Source: Flavipsychrobacter sp.
Lineage (GTDB): Bacteria > Bacteroidota > Bacteroidia > Chitinophagales > Chitinophagaceae
Direction of reading: 5' to 3'
DNA: 55,129 nucleotides
Assembly (NCBI GenBank): GCA_016786565.1
Contig: JAEUVY010000034.1
Location: forward strand, 1-55,129
Below are positions 17,142 to 24,284 of this stretch, piece by piece. The notes under the pieces are model-generated. The model saw only the letters and a program-made list of their open reading frames with translations. It was not told the origin of the DNA and ran no database searches. The translations under genes were made by a program, and so were the position numbers. The first letter of the stretch is position 1; the number at the start of each line of letters is the position of its first letter.

Positions 17142-17171
17142 AAAAAAGACACCCTAACCGGTGTCTTTTTT
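17142..17171 (+). terminator. Rho-independent terminator after the lipoprotein and beta-barrel pair
   Basis: A perfect 12-bp stem, aaaaaagacacc (17142-17153) with 17160-17171, a 6-nt loop and a T6 end. The symmetrical A and T runs allow it to work on both strands. Confidence 0.85.
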
Positions 17172-17243
17172 ATACCCTAAAGTCTTATTGAATACCTTCC
17201 ACCACCACCACCAAACCCTTTATTGTCACCGCCCCAATTGAGG

Positions 17244-17308
17244 ACACAGCGCTCATTCGAGACGTCCCCCTCCTGCTAAGGAGGGGATAGGGGTGGTCAG
17301 ACAGAGCA
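17244..17308 (+). repeat. dispersed repeat, uninterrupted copy of the insertion-element target
   Basis: Nearly identical to 23115-23151 joined to 26897-26924. The copy here contains CTGCTAAG once (17273-17280); the copy at 23 kb is split there by the IS1595-like element. A core of CCCCTCCT...AAGGAGGGG is an imperfect palindrome. Confidence 0.85.
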
Positions 17309-17362
17309 CTCGGGAAAAAGTACGAGCGGATGGGCACTCGACCCTGACCCAACCAACAAAGA

Positions 17363-18307
17363 CTACTTACTCAAATTCCCCAGCATCTCCGCCGTCATCT
17401 TATCCAGATCAAACTCGTGCTTCCAGTTCCAGTGCTCGCGGGCCGCACTGTCGTCGATGCTCTTCGGCCAGCCGTCTGCTATCTGCTGACGGAAGTCCGG
17501 CGCATAGTCAATGGTGAAATCAGGTATGTGCTTGCGGATAGATGCCGCTATCTCCTTCGGCGAGAAACTCATGGCCGACAGGTTATAAGACATACGCGTC
17601 TTTATCATCTCGGCAGGAGCCTCCATCAGTTCTATGGTGCCGCGTATCGCGTCGTCCATATACATCATAGGCAGGTAAGTGTCCTCGCTCAGGAAGCTCG
17701 TGTATTTTTTGTGTTTCAGTGCCTCGTGGTAGATCTCCACCGCATAGTCGGTAGTGCCGCCACCGGGGGCCGACTTCCAACTGATGAGCCCCGGATAGCG
17801 CAGGCTGCGCACATCCAGCCCCCAGCGCTGGTGGTAATACTGGCACCACAGCTCACCCGCATACTTGCTGATGCCGTACACCGTGCGCGGCTCCACCACC
17901 GTTTGCTGCGGCGTGTTGTGGTGCGGCGTTGTGGGGCCAAAAACAGCAATGCTGCTCGGCCAGTAAATCTTGCTCAGTTTCTCCTGCACCCCCAGGTCCA
18001 GCAACTGCAGCAGACTCTGCATATTCACCTCCCAGGCACGCTTAGGGTCCTTCTCGCCGGTGGCCGACAGCATTGCCGCCAGCAGGTACACCTGTGTGAT
18101 GCCCTCCTTGCGTATCAGCTCCAGAATGGCCGGCGCGTCCATAGCGTTCAGAATAGCAAACGGACCGCTCTCCTTCAGTATCGGGTGCGGATCCCTGATG
18201 TCTGATGCTATTACATTGTCTGTACCATGCACCTTGCGCAGTGCCAGTGCCAGTTCCACGCCTATCTGGCCGCCCGAACCTATGATGAGAACCTTTTCTT
18301 TTTTCAT
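17363..18307 (-). CDS. tdh: L-threonine 3-dehydrogenase, SDR (epimerase-like) type
   Basis: 314-residue extended short-chain dehydrogenase that oxidises L-threonine with NAD to 2-amino-3-ketobutyrate. The nucleotide-binding motif is GSGGQIG (10-16), followed by ASDIRDP after strand 2. Active-site residues are S118/S119 (WPSSIAVFG) and Y144-x3-K148 (YGISK). RYPGLISW and TYLPMMYMDDA fit the SDR-type threonine dehydrogenases known from Cytophaga and Flavobacterium, not the zinc MDR type. A 149-bp stretch covering its promoter and first ~23 codons is repeated twice upstream. The partner gene kbl is not in the window. Confidence 0.88.
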   Translation of the reverse strand: MKKEKVLIIGSGGQIGVELALALRKVHGTDNVIASDIRDPHPILKESGPFAILNAMDAPAILELIRKEGITQVYLLAAMLSATGEKDPKRAWEVNMQSLLQLLDLGVQEKLSKIYWPSSIAVFGPTTPHHNTPQQTVVEPRTVYGISKYAGELWCQYYHQRWGLDVRSLRYPGLISWKSAPGGGTTDYAVEIYHEALKHKKYTSFLSEDTYLPMMYMDDAIRGTIELMEAPAEMIKTRMSYNLSAMSFSPKEIAASIRKHIPDFTIDYAPDFRQQIADGWPKSIDDSAAREHWNWKHEFDLDKMTAEMLGNLSK

Positions 18308-18386
18308 GTTATTGGAAGATGGGCGAAAGTAAAAAATAATACAGAAAAAGGCGGTGATGGCCGTAATAAATGTTTGCTAATGCCGG
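18238..18386 (-). repeat. tdh 5'-region repeat, copy 1 (native)
   Basis: Contains the first ~23 codons of tdh, its ATG and upstream sequence with a TACTTTCG -7-like box (18324-18331 on the minus strand). It aligns without gaps to 19442-19590 and, from the MKKEK codons upstream, to 20114 onward. The stretch 18387-18469 further upstream holds only a small hairpin (taccct at 18431-18436 with 18445-18450). Confidence 0.9.
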
Positions 18387-18469
18387 AGGGGAGATTTCCA
18401 CGCAAATAGGTGCCTGCACAAAACAGAACTTACCCTCCGCCCGTAGGGTAGTGAAACCGCGAAGTGCTA

Positions 18470-18664
18470 TTATGCTGCCTGATATTCTACCTGGGCAGGA
18501 TTATTCATCTTCTTTGACGCATCAAGAATTTCAATGCTCACCACATCGCCGGCAATATCATAATCCAGTATCAACCCCGGCTTCTCTTCATCACTTTCAA
18601 CGATCTTGTTATCGCTGAAAACGAGCCGAAGAACATCTACCTCTTTATCATATTTCACCTTCAT
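18470..18664 (-). CDS. DUF2283 protein, likely antitoxin of the preceding DUF4258 gene
   Basis: 64 residues: MKVKYDKEVDVLRLVF, EKPGLILDYD, and DVVSIEILDASKK are the typical DUF2283 strands. DUF2283 proteins are commonly found overlapping DUF4258 genes, and here the two overlap by 17 nt (DUF4258 first), indicating translational coupling. DUF4258 belongs to a RelE-like fold group, so the pair resembles a type II toxin-antitoxin system, though activity of this pairing is inferred. It sits between the native tdh promoter and a duplicated copy of it. Confidence 0.8.
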   Translation of the reverse strand: MKVKYDKEVDVLRLVFSDNKIVESDEEKPGLILDYDIAGDVVSIEILDASKKMNNPAQVEYQAA

Positions 18665-18905
18665 AGTACTTATTAATTTTCGTGGTTTTATATACCGTTA
18701 TAACCAGATTGGGCGATCTGTGATCATTGACAAAGATACGAAACAGAAATCTTTGCCCACCATCATCCACAACCGATTGAAATATTACATAATTGACTTC
18801 CCTGATGACCTGCCCCGGAGCGCGAAGCACCGCCATAACTTCGGCATGGGAAATACCCCTGAGCGCCATTTGCTCCATTGCATGTTTTGAGAATTCAATA
18901 TCCAT
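18648..18905 (-). CDS. DUF4258 domain protein, putative RelE-like toxin
   Basis: 85 residues from the ATG at 18905 (MDIEFSKHAMEQMALRGISHAEV). The family hallmarks are FSKHAxEQMxxRGIS near the N-terminus, EVxxVLRAPGQVI in the middle and a C-terminal strand pair LVITVYKTTKINKYY. An upstream ATG at 18950 would add 15 residues with no family similarity. It precedes and overlaps the DUF2283 gene. A role as a mobile-region toxin, mRNA interferase-like, is inferred from fold relationship; catalytic residues are not established for DUF4258. Confidence 0.82.
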   Translation of the reverse strand: MDIEFSKHAMEQMALRGISHAEVMAVLRAPGQVIREVNYVIFQSVVDDGGQRFLFRIFVNDHRSPNLVITVYKTTKINKYYEGEI

Positions 18906-18966
18906 TCTTTCTACTAATATTTGACGATAACAATCATAGAACATGCCCAATCGGGAATATTCATCG

Positions 18967-19000
18967 GTAATACTGGCTGTAACAAACGTGGACGAAGTTT
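18967..19000. repeat. REP-like fragment
   Basis: The segment with tgtaacaaacgtggacgaagt, just upstream of the DUF4258 gene and touching the end of the next gene, resembles the cgttacaaacgctgacccgaagc part of the REP-like element at 19385. Confidence 0.35.
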
Positions 19001-19367
19001 AATTCTGATTGCTCCTCTCCCGCCTCCATTCGTCAATGCTGATCACTGTATCCCTTACAGTGTCATAGTACATTATTGAAAATGGCTTGGGATAAACAAA
19101 GAAGTTAAAGTGAGTCACATTACTTACGTTATTATACTCCAACACCTTCACCCAATAATAAGGATCTTTCTTAGTTGGCTTTGTAAAAAACACAAACGAA
19201 AGATGACGTTCACCTCCACTCTGCTTTTCTACATAGGCAAACCGTTCATTGACTTCTTTAATTTTATAGAGCGTATCAATGATCCTGCCAGCCGTTTTTT
19301 TATTTTGAGCAACTGCTACGGACGGCACGGCCACAAAACAAAGAAACAAAAGAATTATCCGCACCAT
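18999..19367 (-). CDS. small exported protein of unknown function
   Basis: 122 residues: a signal peptide (ILLFLCFVAVPSVAVAQ), then a compact strand-rich domain (RIIDTLYKIKEVNERFAYVEKQ ... LSFVFFTKPTKKDPYYWVKVLEYN ... FSIMYYDTVRDTVISIDEWRR). No family was recognised. Its ATG directly follows the TGA of a chimeric 47-codon ORF made from a duplicated tdh 5' end, so it may be expressed from a captured tdh promoter. Confidence 0.65.
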   Translation of the reverse strand: MVRIILLFLCFVAVPSVAVAQNKKTAGRIIDTLYKIKEVNERFAYVEKQSGGERHLSFVFFTKPTKKDPYYWVKVLEYNNVSNVTHFNFFVYPKPFSIMYYDTVRDTVISIDEWRRERSNQN

Positions 19368-19511
19368 TCAAAGGTAACGTTTCAATCGTGCGTTACAAAC
19401 GCTGACCCGAAGCATCCTGGTTGCAAACCAGGACGAGTGGGGCAGTGCCAGTGCCAGTTCCACGCCTATCTGGCCGCCCGAACCTATAATGAGAACCTTT
19501 TCTTTTTTCAT
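19368..19511 (-). pseudogene. chimeric fragment: duplicated tdh 5' end fused to unrelated sequence
   Basis: The first 23 codons (MKKEKVLIIGSGGQIGVELA...) match tdh, then the frame runs into a REP-like hairpin and ends at TGA after 47 codons, immediately adjacent to the ATG of the exported protein gene at 19367. It lacks every catalytic residue of tdh. If translated it would act only as a leader peptide that couples translation to the next gene. Confidence 0.75.
19385..19440. repeat. REP-like palindromic element
   Basis: cctggtt (19416-19422) pairs with 19426-19432 across a gca loop, flanked by cgttacaaacgctgacccgaag and gacgag. It marks the junction where the duplicated tdh sequence begins at 19442. 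Confidence 0.55.
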
Positions 19512-19624
19512 GTTATTACAAGATGGGCGAAAGTAAAAAATAATACAGAAAAAGCCGGTGATGGCCGTTAAAAATGTTTGCTGCTGCCGGATGGCAGGTG
19601 CGCATAGCCCATCAGGAGAACGGC
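19442..19624 (-). repeat. tdh 5'-region repeat, copy 2
   Basis: 19442-19590 matches 18238-18386 with few substitutions and no gaps, including the start codon and the TACTTTCG box. From 19590 to about 19624 it continues to match copy 3 (atggcaggtgcg ... catcaggagaac) but not copy 1. Confidence 0.9.
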
Positions 19625-19666
19625 GGCTGGTAAGACGTAAAGACTACGGCTGGCGAAAACTCTTTA

Positions 19667-20128
19667 TCATTGCGAGATGTAAAGAATATCAATACCCCTC
19701 ACTCCTGCTGAGTCCAATTTAGAAGTAAGCTCGACCCTATTTTCATCATAGTAATATTTCAACGACTGACTAAATGAAATTTGCTCTAGACATTCAAAGT
19801 ATACATACTTTTCCTGTTCGTCATGCCTAATAAAATGAAATAAGTCGTTTTTAGATAGTTTGTTATAATCGATAGTTCCTCGATAAAGAGTGCTATCGTT
19901 TAAGACTTCCAAAGAAAATCTTATAGTCCCTTCATTGTAAGTACTATCATACACTGGATTGCAGTTCAGGCAATATTCCCGCACTATAGCTTTCCAAGTA
20001 AAATCTCTATCTAATTCAGCTGTAAATTTCTTTGGATTTACGGCAGGAGGGAGTACCGGGTTCTTATCAGGCTTACAACTGAATAAAAAAAGACAAAAAC
20101 ATATTATGTGGATCTTTTCTTTTTTCAT
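19667..20128 (-). CDS. small lipoprotein of unknown function with a tdh-derived start
   Basis: 153 residues: MKKEKIHIICFCLFLFSCKPDK is a lipoprotein signal with the cysteine in FSCKP. The first five codons (MKKEK) and everything upstream come from a third copy of the tdh 5' region. The mature part has a C-N-C pair (EYCLNCNPVYDS) and strand-like segments (TIRFSLEVLNDS ... YVYFECLEQISF), with no recognised family. Base composition is more AT-rich than the surrounding core genes, which suggests acquired DNA placed behind a copied promoter. Confidence 0.68.
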   Translation of the reverse strand: MKKEKIHIICFCLFLFSCKPDKNPVLPPAVNPKKFTAELDRDFTWKAIVREYCLNCNPVYDSTYNEGTIRFSLEVLNDSTLYRGTIDYNKLSKNDLFHFIRHDEQEKYVYFECLEQISFSQSLKYYYDENRVELTSKLDSAGVRGIDILYISQ

Positions 20129-20242
20129 GTTATTGGCAGATGGGCGAAAGTAAAAAATAATACAGAAAAAGCCGGTGATGGCCGTTAAAAATGTTTGCTG
20201 CTGCCATATGGCAGGTGCGTGTAGCTCATCAGGAGAACAGCG
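20114..20242 (-). repeat. tdh 5'-region repeat, copy 3
   Basis: Starts at the fifth codon of the lipoprotein gene and extends upstream. It matches copy 2 through the -7-like box and on into the ggcaggtgcg and catcaggagaac segments. The remaining gap to 20280 holds nothing recognisable. Confidence 0.88.
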
Positions 20243-20280
20243 ACCAGGAAGACTTGGTCGAAGAGGCCACCCCTAAACTG

Positions 20281-21078
20281 CTATGCTCTACTGCGACTAC
20301 GCCTTACAGAACCAAAAATGTACTTAAATCCGAAATGCCACTGGAGCGCAGTACCGTTCACTTTTGTCCAGTATTTATGCTCCTGTGGGCCTGTGAGTTC
20401 GTATGGTCTCACAATATTCGTTGTGTCAATTACAAACGGAGTGAACCCTTGTTGGTATGACATCATAAAGGACGTAGCAAAATGTTGAGTCCAGCTATAT
20501 TGTATTTCAACCGTGCTCTTTAAGAAAAAGTAGATTCCTTGGCGCTGCCAGGTCGGATAGGTGATATATTGGATCTCCACAAGATTTCTGCGCCAGGAAC
20601 TGTTACCGGTTGTGTCTGCAAGAAGCAAAGAAGCATTATAATACCCAAGCGATGGAACGACCACCCCGGAGATGGCAATTTTTCGCCGCTTGTAAACATA
20701 GTACCCTACTCGGACGCCCCCTTTATACACGTCAATCCAATCACCCGACGACATCTTGCCGCTGGTTAGGCTAAGGCCGGGCGAAGTATTAAGATCATGC
20801 GATTCCGCCTTGTAGCCAAAGTCATTGTTATCATTCATGAATTCAATACCGTAGAATAGCTTCTTTTGTTGTGTCTTCATGTCAAACAGTACACCGATTG
20901 ACCTCGTAAACGGTTTCAGAAATTTCACATCAGACACATTTGTGGCTTGAAGCGGGCCGCGCCGAGCCACAGTGTGCTGAAAGCCGAGCAGCATTCCGGC
21001 CTCATATTGTACCTGCGCATTTGCGGACAGGCAACATGCAATGCACATTATACTACCAACAAAGCTGCTCCTATTCAT
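20281..21078 (-). CDS. outer-membrane beta-barrel-like protein
   Basis: 265 residues: a signal peptide (SIMCIACCLSANAQ) and then alternating strands with aromatic girdles (LFYGIEFMNDNNDFGY, VGYYVYKRRKIAISG, VVVPSLGYYNASLLL, FLKSTVEIQYSWTQHFATSFMMSYQQG, LQWHFGFKYIFG), consistent with a small outer-membrane barrel. The family is not recognised. It lies in the accessory zone upstream of the duplicated tdh segments and ends in a basic tail (RRSRSRA). Confidence 0.65.
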   Translation of the reverse strand: MNRSSFVGSIMCIACCLSANAQVQYEAGMLLGFQHTVARRGPLQATNVSDVKFLKPFTRSIGVLFDMKTQQKKLFYGIEFMNDNNDFGYKAESHDLNTSPGLSLTSGKMSSGDWIDVYKGGVRVGYYVYKRRKIAISGVVVPSLGYYNASLLLADTTGNSSWRRNLVEIQYITYPTWQRQGIYFFLKSTVEIQYSWTQHFATSFMMSYQQGFTPFVIDTTNIVRPYELTGPQEHKYWTKVNGTALQWHFGFKYIFGSVRRSRSRA

Positions 21079-21180
21079 AAATTACGATTTTGTTATTTTC
21101 ACTTGTACCGCTTTTGTGTTAACAGGTGGGGAGTCCGCATAATTAATAAAAGCATACATTACATCCATAGTATAACTATA

Positions 21181-21320
21181 TAACCGTCGCGAACCTTCAT
21201 ATGGTCGCCAGTTGAGTTTGTCAACTCCATCTGGTCGAAGCGTCGCGCTTCGTCCTATATCATACAAGCGTCTCGCTTGCGTAAACATGCTACAGATTAT
21301 TTGCCCGCACACGGGCAAAA
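21181..21320. repeat. cluster of four REP-like hairpins
   Basis: Successive perfect stems: gagtt/aactc around 21214-21227; gaagcg (21237-21242) with 21246-21251; caagcg (21265-21270) with 21274-21279; ttgcccg (21301-21307) with 21312-21318. All have 3-4 nt loops. In the rest of the 511-nt gap (21079-21589) the only other structure seen is a 15-bp direct repeat, gtcgttcggcggggc, at 21464 and 21513, in AT-rich and low-complexity sequence. Confidence 0.6.
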
Positions 21321-21589
21321 GATGAGATGAATGTTTTCGGTATTGGTGTTAAAAAATGGTGCCTACTCGTGGTGCCCGTTTTCGGCTTCGCGGGTGATAG
21401 TGCCGATAAAAATATAAAAGTTTTAAAAGAACAAATAACAAACTGAAAAGAAATTTAGTAGGTGTCGTTCGGCGGGGCAGAAGGGAGGAGCAGGTGGCAG
21501 GGGCAGAAGGCAGTCGTTCGGCGGGGCTCACGATGACATACGTGCGGTAGGCACCTATTAACCAATTACCCTTTTAACTCTTTACCCCT

Positions 21590-21988
21590 TTAACCAATTA
21601 ACCCTTCCCCCTCAATGAACTGCCTAAACTCGGCAATGTCGAATTCGGTGGTGTACAGGCTTTTATCGTTTATGGTCACCTTCCGCAGGTCTAAAATGTA
21701 ACACAGATAATTCTTCTCTACCTCTATAGACGAGATCTCATCAGTGCGCAACGACAGCGAATTGAGTATGCCGTATATCGTCAAGGTAGCGCCGTCGTGT
21801 TGGGCTATACGCCGTGGGCGCAGATACCGCACTGCAGCAATGAGGCAGCATATAATGCAACAAACAGCAAACGCAATGACATAGCGGTTCTCGCTTTTAA
21901 ACATCAGCGAACTATTGACATAGATAAGCGGCGCCAGGAACATAACCTTGTAGGCATTCGCTTTCTTCTGCAGGATCTTCTTATTCAT
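21590..21988 (-). CDS. small membrane protein, PH-domain-like
   Basis: 132 residues: two adjacent membrane segments (about 13-31, VMFLAPLIYVNSSLMF, and 37-56, VIAFAVCCIICCLIAAV) followed by a cytosolic domain with strands ATLTIYGILNSLSLRTDEISSIEVEK and LCYILDLRKVTINDKSLYTTEFD and a closing helix FRQFIEGEG. This matches the layout of bacterial PH-like membrane proteins (YdbS/YdbT-like). No specific function is known. It is flanked by repeats on both sides. Confidence 0.6.
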   Translation of the reverse strand: MNKKILQKKANAYKVMFLAPLIYVNSSLMFKSENRYVIAFAVCCIICCLIAAVRYLRPRRIAQHDGATLTIYGILNSLSLRTDEISSIEVEKNYLCYILDLRKVTINDKSLYTTEFDIAEFRQFIEGEGLIG

Positions 21989-22110
21989 GGTATCACGGGT
22001 GATGGTTGTATAAAAGTAAATAGTCTTTTGGTAATATTAGAGTAACAACGGGTGAATTTTGGTTGTGTTCAATTTCCTCGCACCCCGCTTCATACTCATT
22101 TGTGCCACCC

Positions 22111-22521
22111 AACAATTTTCTATCATACCCCCAAAAACGCACTATCATAAAACATTCTTTTGCCGGTTTTGATGCATGGCTGTAACTTGAATAGAACTTG
22201 ACAAAAATGGGGGGCATGTTGGTCATATTAAGAAAATGGCACGCTTCTCACCTGCGAAGCAAACCTGCCTGCCGACTAGGCAGGTGGGAAGTGGGTGCGC
22301 AAAAGTGCGCAGTTTTTGCGCAGTTTTGGGAAGCAAGTGAGAAGCAAAAACCGCCTCCCAAAACCATAAACAACTGATAATCAACACAAACCACCAAAAC
22401 CACCAAAAAAACAAAAAAATCTGCGCACCGGGAAGCAGAAACTTCCTTCCCTGGCGCCACAAAAAGCCAAATAAAGGAACGATGCCCAGCCCATGATGGC
22501 GCATTCATATTTCCGTAGATG
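22111..22521. repeat. long modular dispersed repeat, copy A
   Basis: A conserved 100-bp head (22111-22210, containing gcactatcataaaac and gtaacttgaatagaa) is followed by a variable spacer. Then comes a core of gtgcgcag and gggaagc units (22286-22345), an actgataatcaa motif (22373) and ctgcgcaccgggaagc. The same module order recurs at 53.6 and 54.0 kb. 22304-22521 is also directly repeated at 22794-23010. Open frames through it are not conserved. With copy A' and short palindromes it fills most of the gene-free stretch 21989-23151. Confidence 0.8.
22264..22284. repeat. short palindrome, CCTGCCT type
   Basis: cctgcct/aggcagg stem inserted in the core of repeat copy A; related palindromes lie at 22691-22711 and 53539-53559. 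Confidence 0.6.
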
Positions 22522-22690
22522 TGGTTACCGTGTCCTTAATAGAAATACAAAAGTTGAACAGGTACATAGCTAAACCATCTGGTAAACGATAGGAAAGATG
22601 CCGGCGCCATGAAGCCGCACAGCGAACTGCGAAACAGCGTAGAGCTAACCTTTTGCCACGCGGAGCGATTTGGCAAAAGGCGGCGCTTTC

Positions 22691-22711
22691 CCTGCCTGCC
22701 GGTCAGGCAGG
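22691..22711. repeat. short palindrome, CCTGCCTG type
   Basis: cctgcctg (22691-22698) pairs with caggcagg (22704-22711) across ccggt; it lies between repeat copies A and A'. Confidence 0.6.
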
Positions 22712-22767
22712 TTTTGGTTCTTCGCTGTAGAAAAGAAAAGAACAACAGCGGATGGGAAGCGAGCCTG

Positions 22768-22785
22768 TCCCGAAAGCAATCGGGA
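22768..22785. repeat. short palindrome, TCCCGA type
   Basis: tcccga (22768-22773) with tcggga (22780-22785); the same unit lies inside repeat copy C at 54190-54207. Confidence 0.6.
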
Positions 22786-22793
22786 TGAGAAGA

Positions 22794-23010
22794 AGTGCGC
22801 AGTTTTTGCGCAGTTTTGGGAAGCAGGTGGGAAGCAAAAACCGCCTCCAAAAACCATAAACAACTGATAATCAATACAAACCACCAAAACCACCAGAAAA
22901 ACAAAAAATCTGCGCACCGGGAAGCAACAGATCCATTCCCAAGTGCCACAAAAAGCCCATTAAAGAAACAACGCTCAGCCCCTGATGGCGCATTCATATT
23001 TCCGTAGATG
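22794..23010. repeat. long modular dispersed repeat, copy A' (partial)
   Basis: Direct repeat of 22304-22521 with scattered substitutions, ending at the same ttccgtagatg. It lacks the conserved 100-bp head. Confidence 0.85.
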
Positions 23011-23014
23011 CTTT

Positions 23015-23151
23015 TCTACCACCCCAGCCCTTCGAAAGCCTTCGCTTTCTCATGGCATCCCACTCCCTACCGGGAGGGGAGCTTTCTCTCAATTTGCAGC
23101 TGCACATTTTAAGTACACAGCGCTCATTCGAGGTGTCCCCCTCCTGCTAAG
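23015..23151. repeat. dispersed repeat carrying the insertion target
   Basis: 23015-23095 (ccaccccagccc...gaggggagctttc) recurs inverted at 53522-53612. 23115-23151 is the left half of the repeat also seen at 17244 and ends in the 8-bp target CTGCTAAG. Confidence 0.75.
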
Positions 23152-23175
23152 GGGTAACTATATACAACTTTACAC
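23152..23175 (+). repeat. left terminal inverted repeat of the IS1595-like element
   Basis: GGGTAACTATATACA... ending tttacac; pairs with 26865-26888 at 22 of 24 positions. Confidence 0.9.
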
Positions 23176-23221
23176 CAACTACTATAAAGAAATAGCAAAT
23201 CGCTAAACTGGCTATTTATTA

Positions 23222-24283
23222 TTAAAGTAATTCGGGTGCGCTGTCGTCTTTTGATTTCTTCTTTTTGTTTTTTTCTTTTGGAGGGTTGTAGTTTATGGCT
23301 GTCAATAGGTTTTTATTAAATTCCGATAATGGCGCTTCTATTTGTTTTTGGGGGGCTATTTCTTCATAATCAAACAATGGGATTTGTTGGTATTGTTTTG
23401 GGAAAGCTGTGTCCAAAAGCGCCATAAATTTATGCCAATCAAAGCCTGATGCTCTACCTAAAGCTTCTACTGCTGCTAGATGGTTTAGTAGCTTAGGGAC
23501 TCCTAATTCATCGCTCAAAAATTGATGGTGTCTATTTTTTCTCCCGCCGCCTGTTTTTATTGGATTTTTCTTTCTAAGTTCGGATAAAACCAACGGGGCT
23601 ATTCTTTCATAAACAATATCATTTATCCAAATTCCAACTACTCCTGGATGTCGGTGCGTATAATTCCACGTCCAGCCCCTCATTTTATAAATCATTTCAA
23701 AAAACGAGTCTTCAAATCTTTTTACTAATACGGCTGCATCAGGGCGCATAAACTGCGTCAAGAATTTTTGCAATTCGTCTTTCGCTCTATTTTTATCTTT
23801 TTGGTACCCTGTGGCTTCATCTACTAATGCCCTAATGCCTAATTTAGAAAATGCAAGAATCATTTTATAGGCATTCTGTGCAATTTCAGGGTTGGTTTTC
23901 AAAGCGCCTTTTTCGCCTGCTTTTACATAAATGTCGCAAATATCGGCTAATAGTTCAGCCTCCATCCCCTCTGTAATTACGCCCTGTTTATTCTCGTAAA
24001 CTATTGGATTTGAAAGCTTTATGTACAAATCCTCTTCAATAAATTTTTCTAAATATTTTGCAGAAAGATACTCTGGAAGCAAAGCGCCTTTTTCTGCGTT
24101 TTCGCCTTTTTTCTTTTGCCAATAGGCGCCAGAACCCTTTATTCCAAATGCGGTTGCAAGGCTTCTATTTACCAAAACTCTGCGCCCATCTTCAAGTACA
24201 GCGCATGAAATTTTAAATCCATTAAGGTCAAGGTCGTCACTTTGGTATGTGGCTTTAGGCACTTTAGATAGTTCTTTACTCAT
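23222..24283 (-). CDS. P63C domain protein carried by the insertion element
   Basis: 353 residues. The central P63C region (about 60-270) shows LLPEYLSAKYLEKFIEED, ADICDIYVKAGEKGAL, the helix AYKMILAFSKLGIRALVDEATGYQ, and FEDSFFEMIYKMRGW..HRHPGVVGIWINDIVYERIAP. The C-terminus is lysine-rich (KEKNKKKKSK). The N-terminus resembles a small DNA-binding strand-helix segment. P63C proteins occur in phages and mobile elements; their biochemistry is unknown. The start follows the transposase stop by 1 nt, so the two are translationally coupled. It may help transposition or be a passenger. Confidence 0.85.
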   Translation of the reverse strand: MSKELSKVPKATYQSDDLDLNGFKISCAVLEDGRRVLVNRSLATAFGIKGSGAYWQKKKGENAEKGALLPEYLSAKYLEKFIEEDLYIKLSNPIVYENKQGVITEGMEAELLADICDIYVKAGEKGALKTNPEIAQNAYKMILAFSKLGIRALVDEATGYQKDKNRAKDELQKFLTQFMRPDAAVLVKRFEDSFFEMIYKMRGWTWNYTHRHPGVVGIWINDIVYERIAPLVLSELRKKNPIKTGGGRKNRHHQFLSDELGVPKLLNHLAAVEALGRASGFDWHKFMALLDTAFPKQYQQIPLFDYEEIAPQKQIEAPLSEFNKNLLTAINYNPPKEKNKKKKSKDDSAPELL

Positions 24284-24284
24284 A

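Noticed and set aside
21993..22226. A 77-codon frame (MIVRFWGYDRKLL within it) over the head of repeat copy A
   Set aside because: The same frame is stopped in copies B and C shortly after MIVRF, so the DNA rather than a protein is conserved.
22223..22997. Open frames of 86-153 residues across the repeats near 22.2-23.0 kb
   Set aside because: The frames are translations of repeat units (KTAQKLRT and similar), differ between copies and lack a conserved start; they are better explained by repeated DNA without stop codons.
22304..23010. CRISPR array
   Set aside because: The repeats are only two long copies with shuffled internal units, not regular short repeats with unique spacers, and no cas gene is present.
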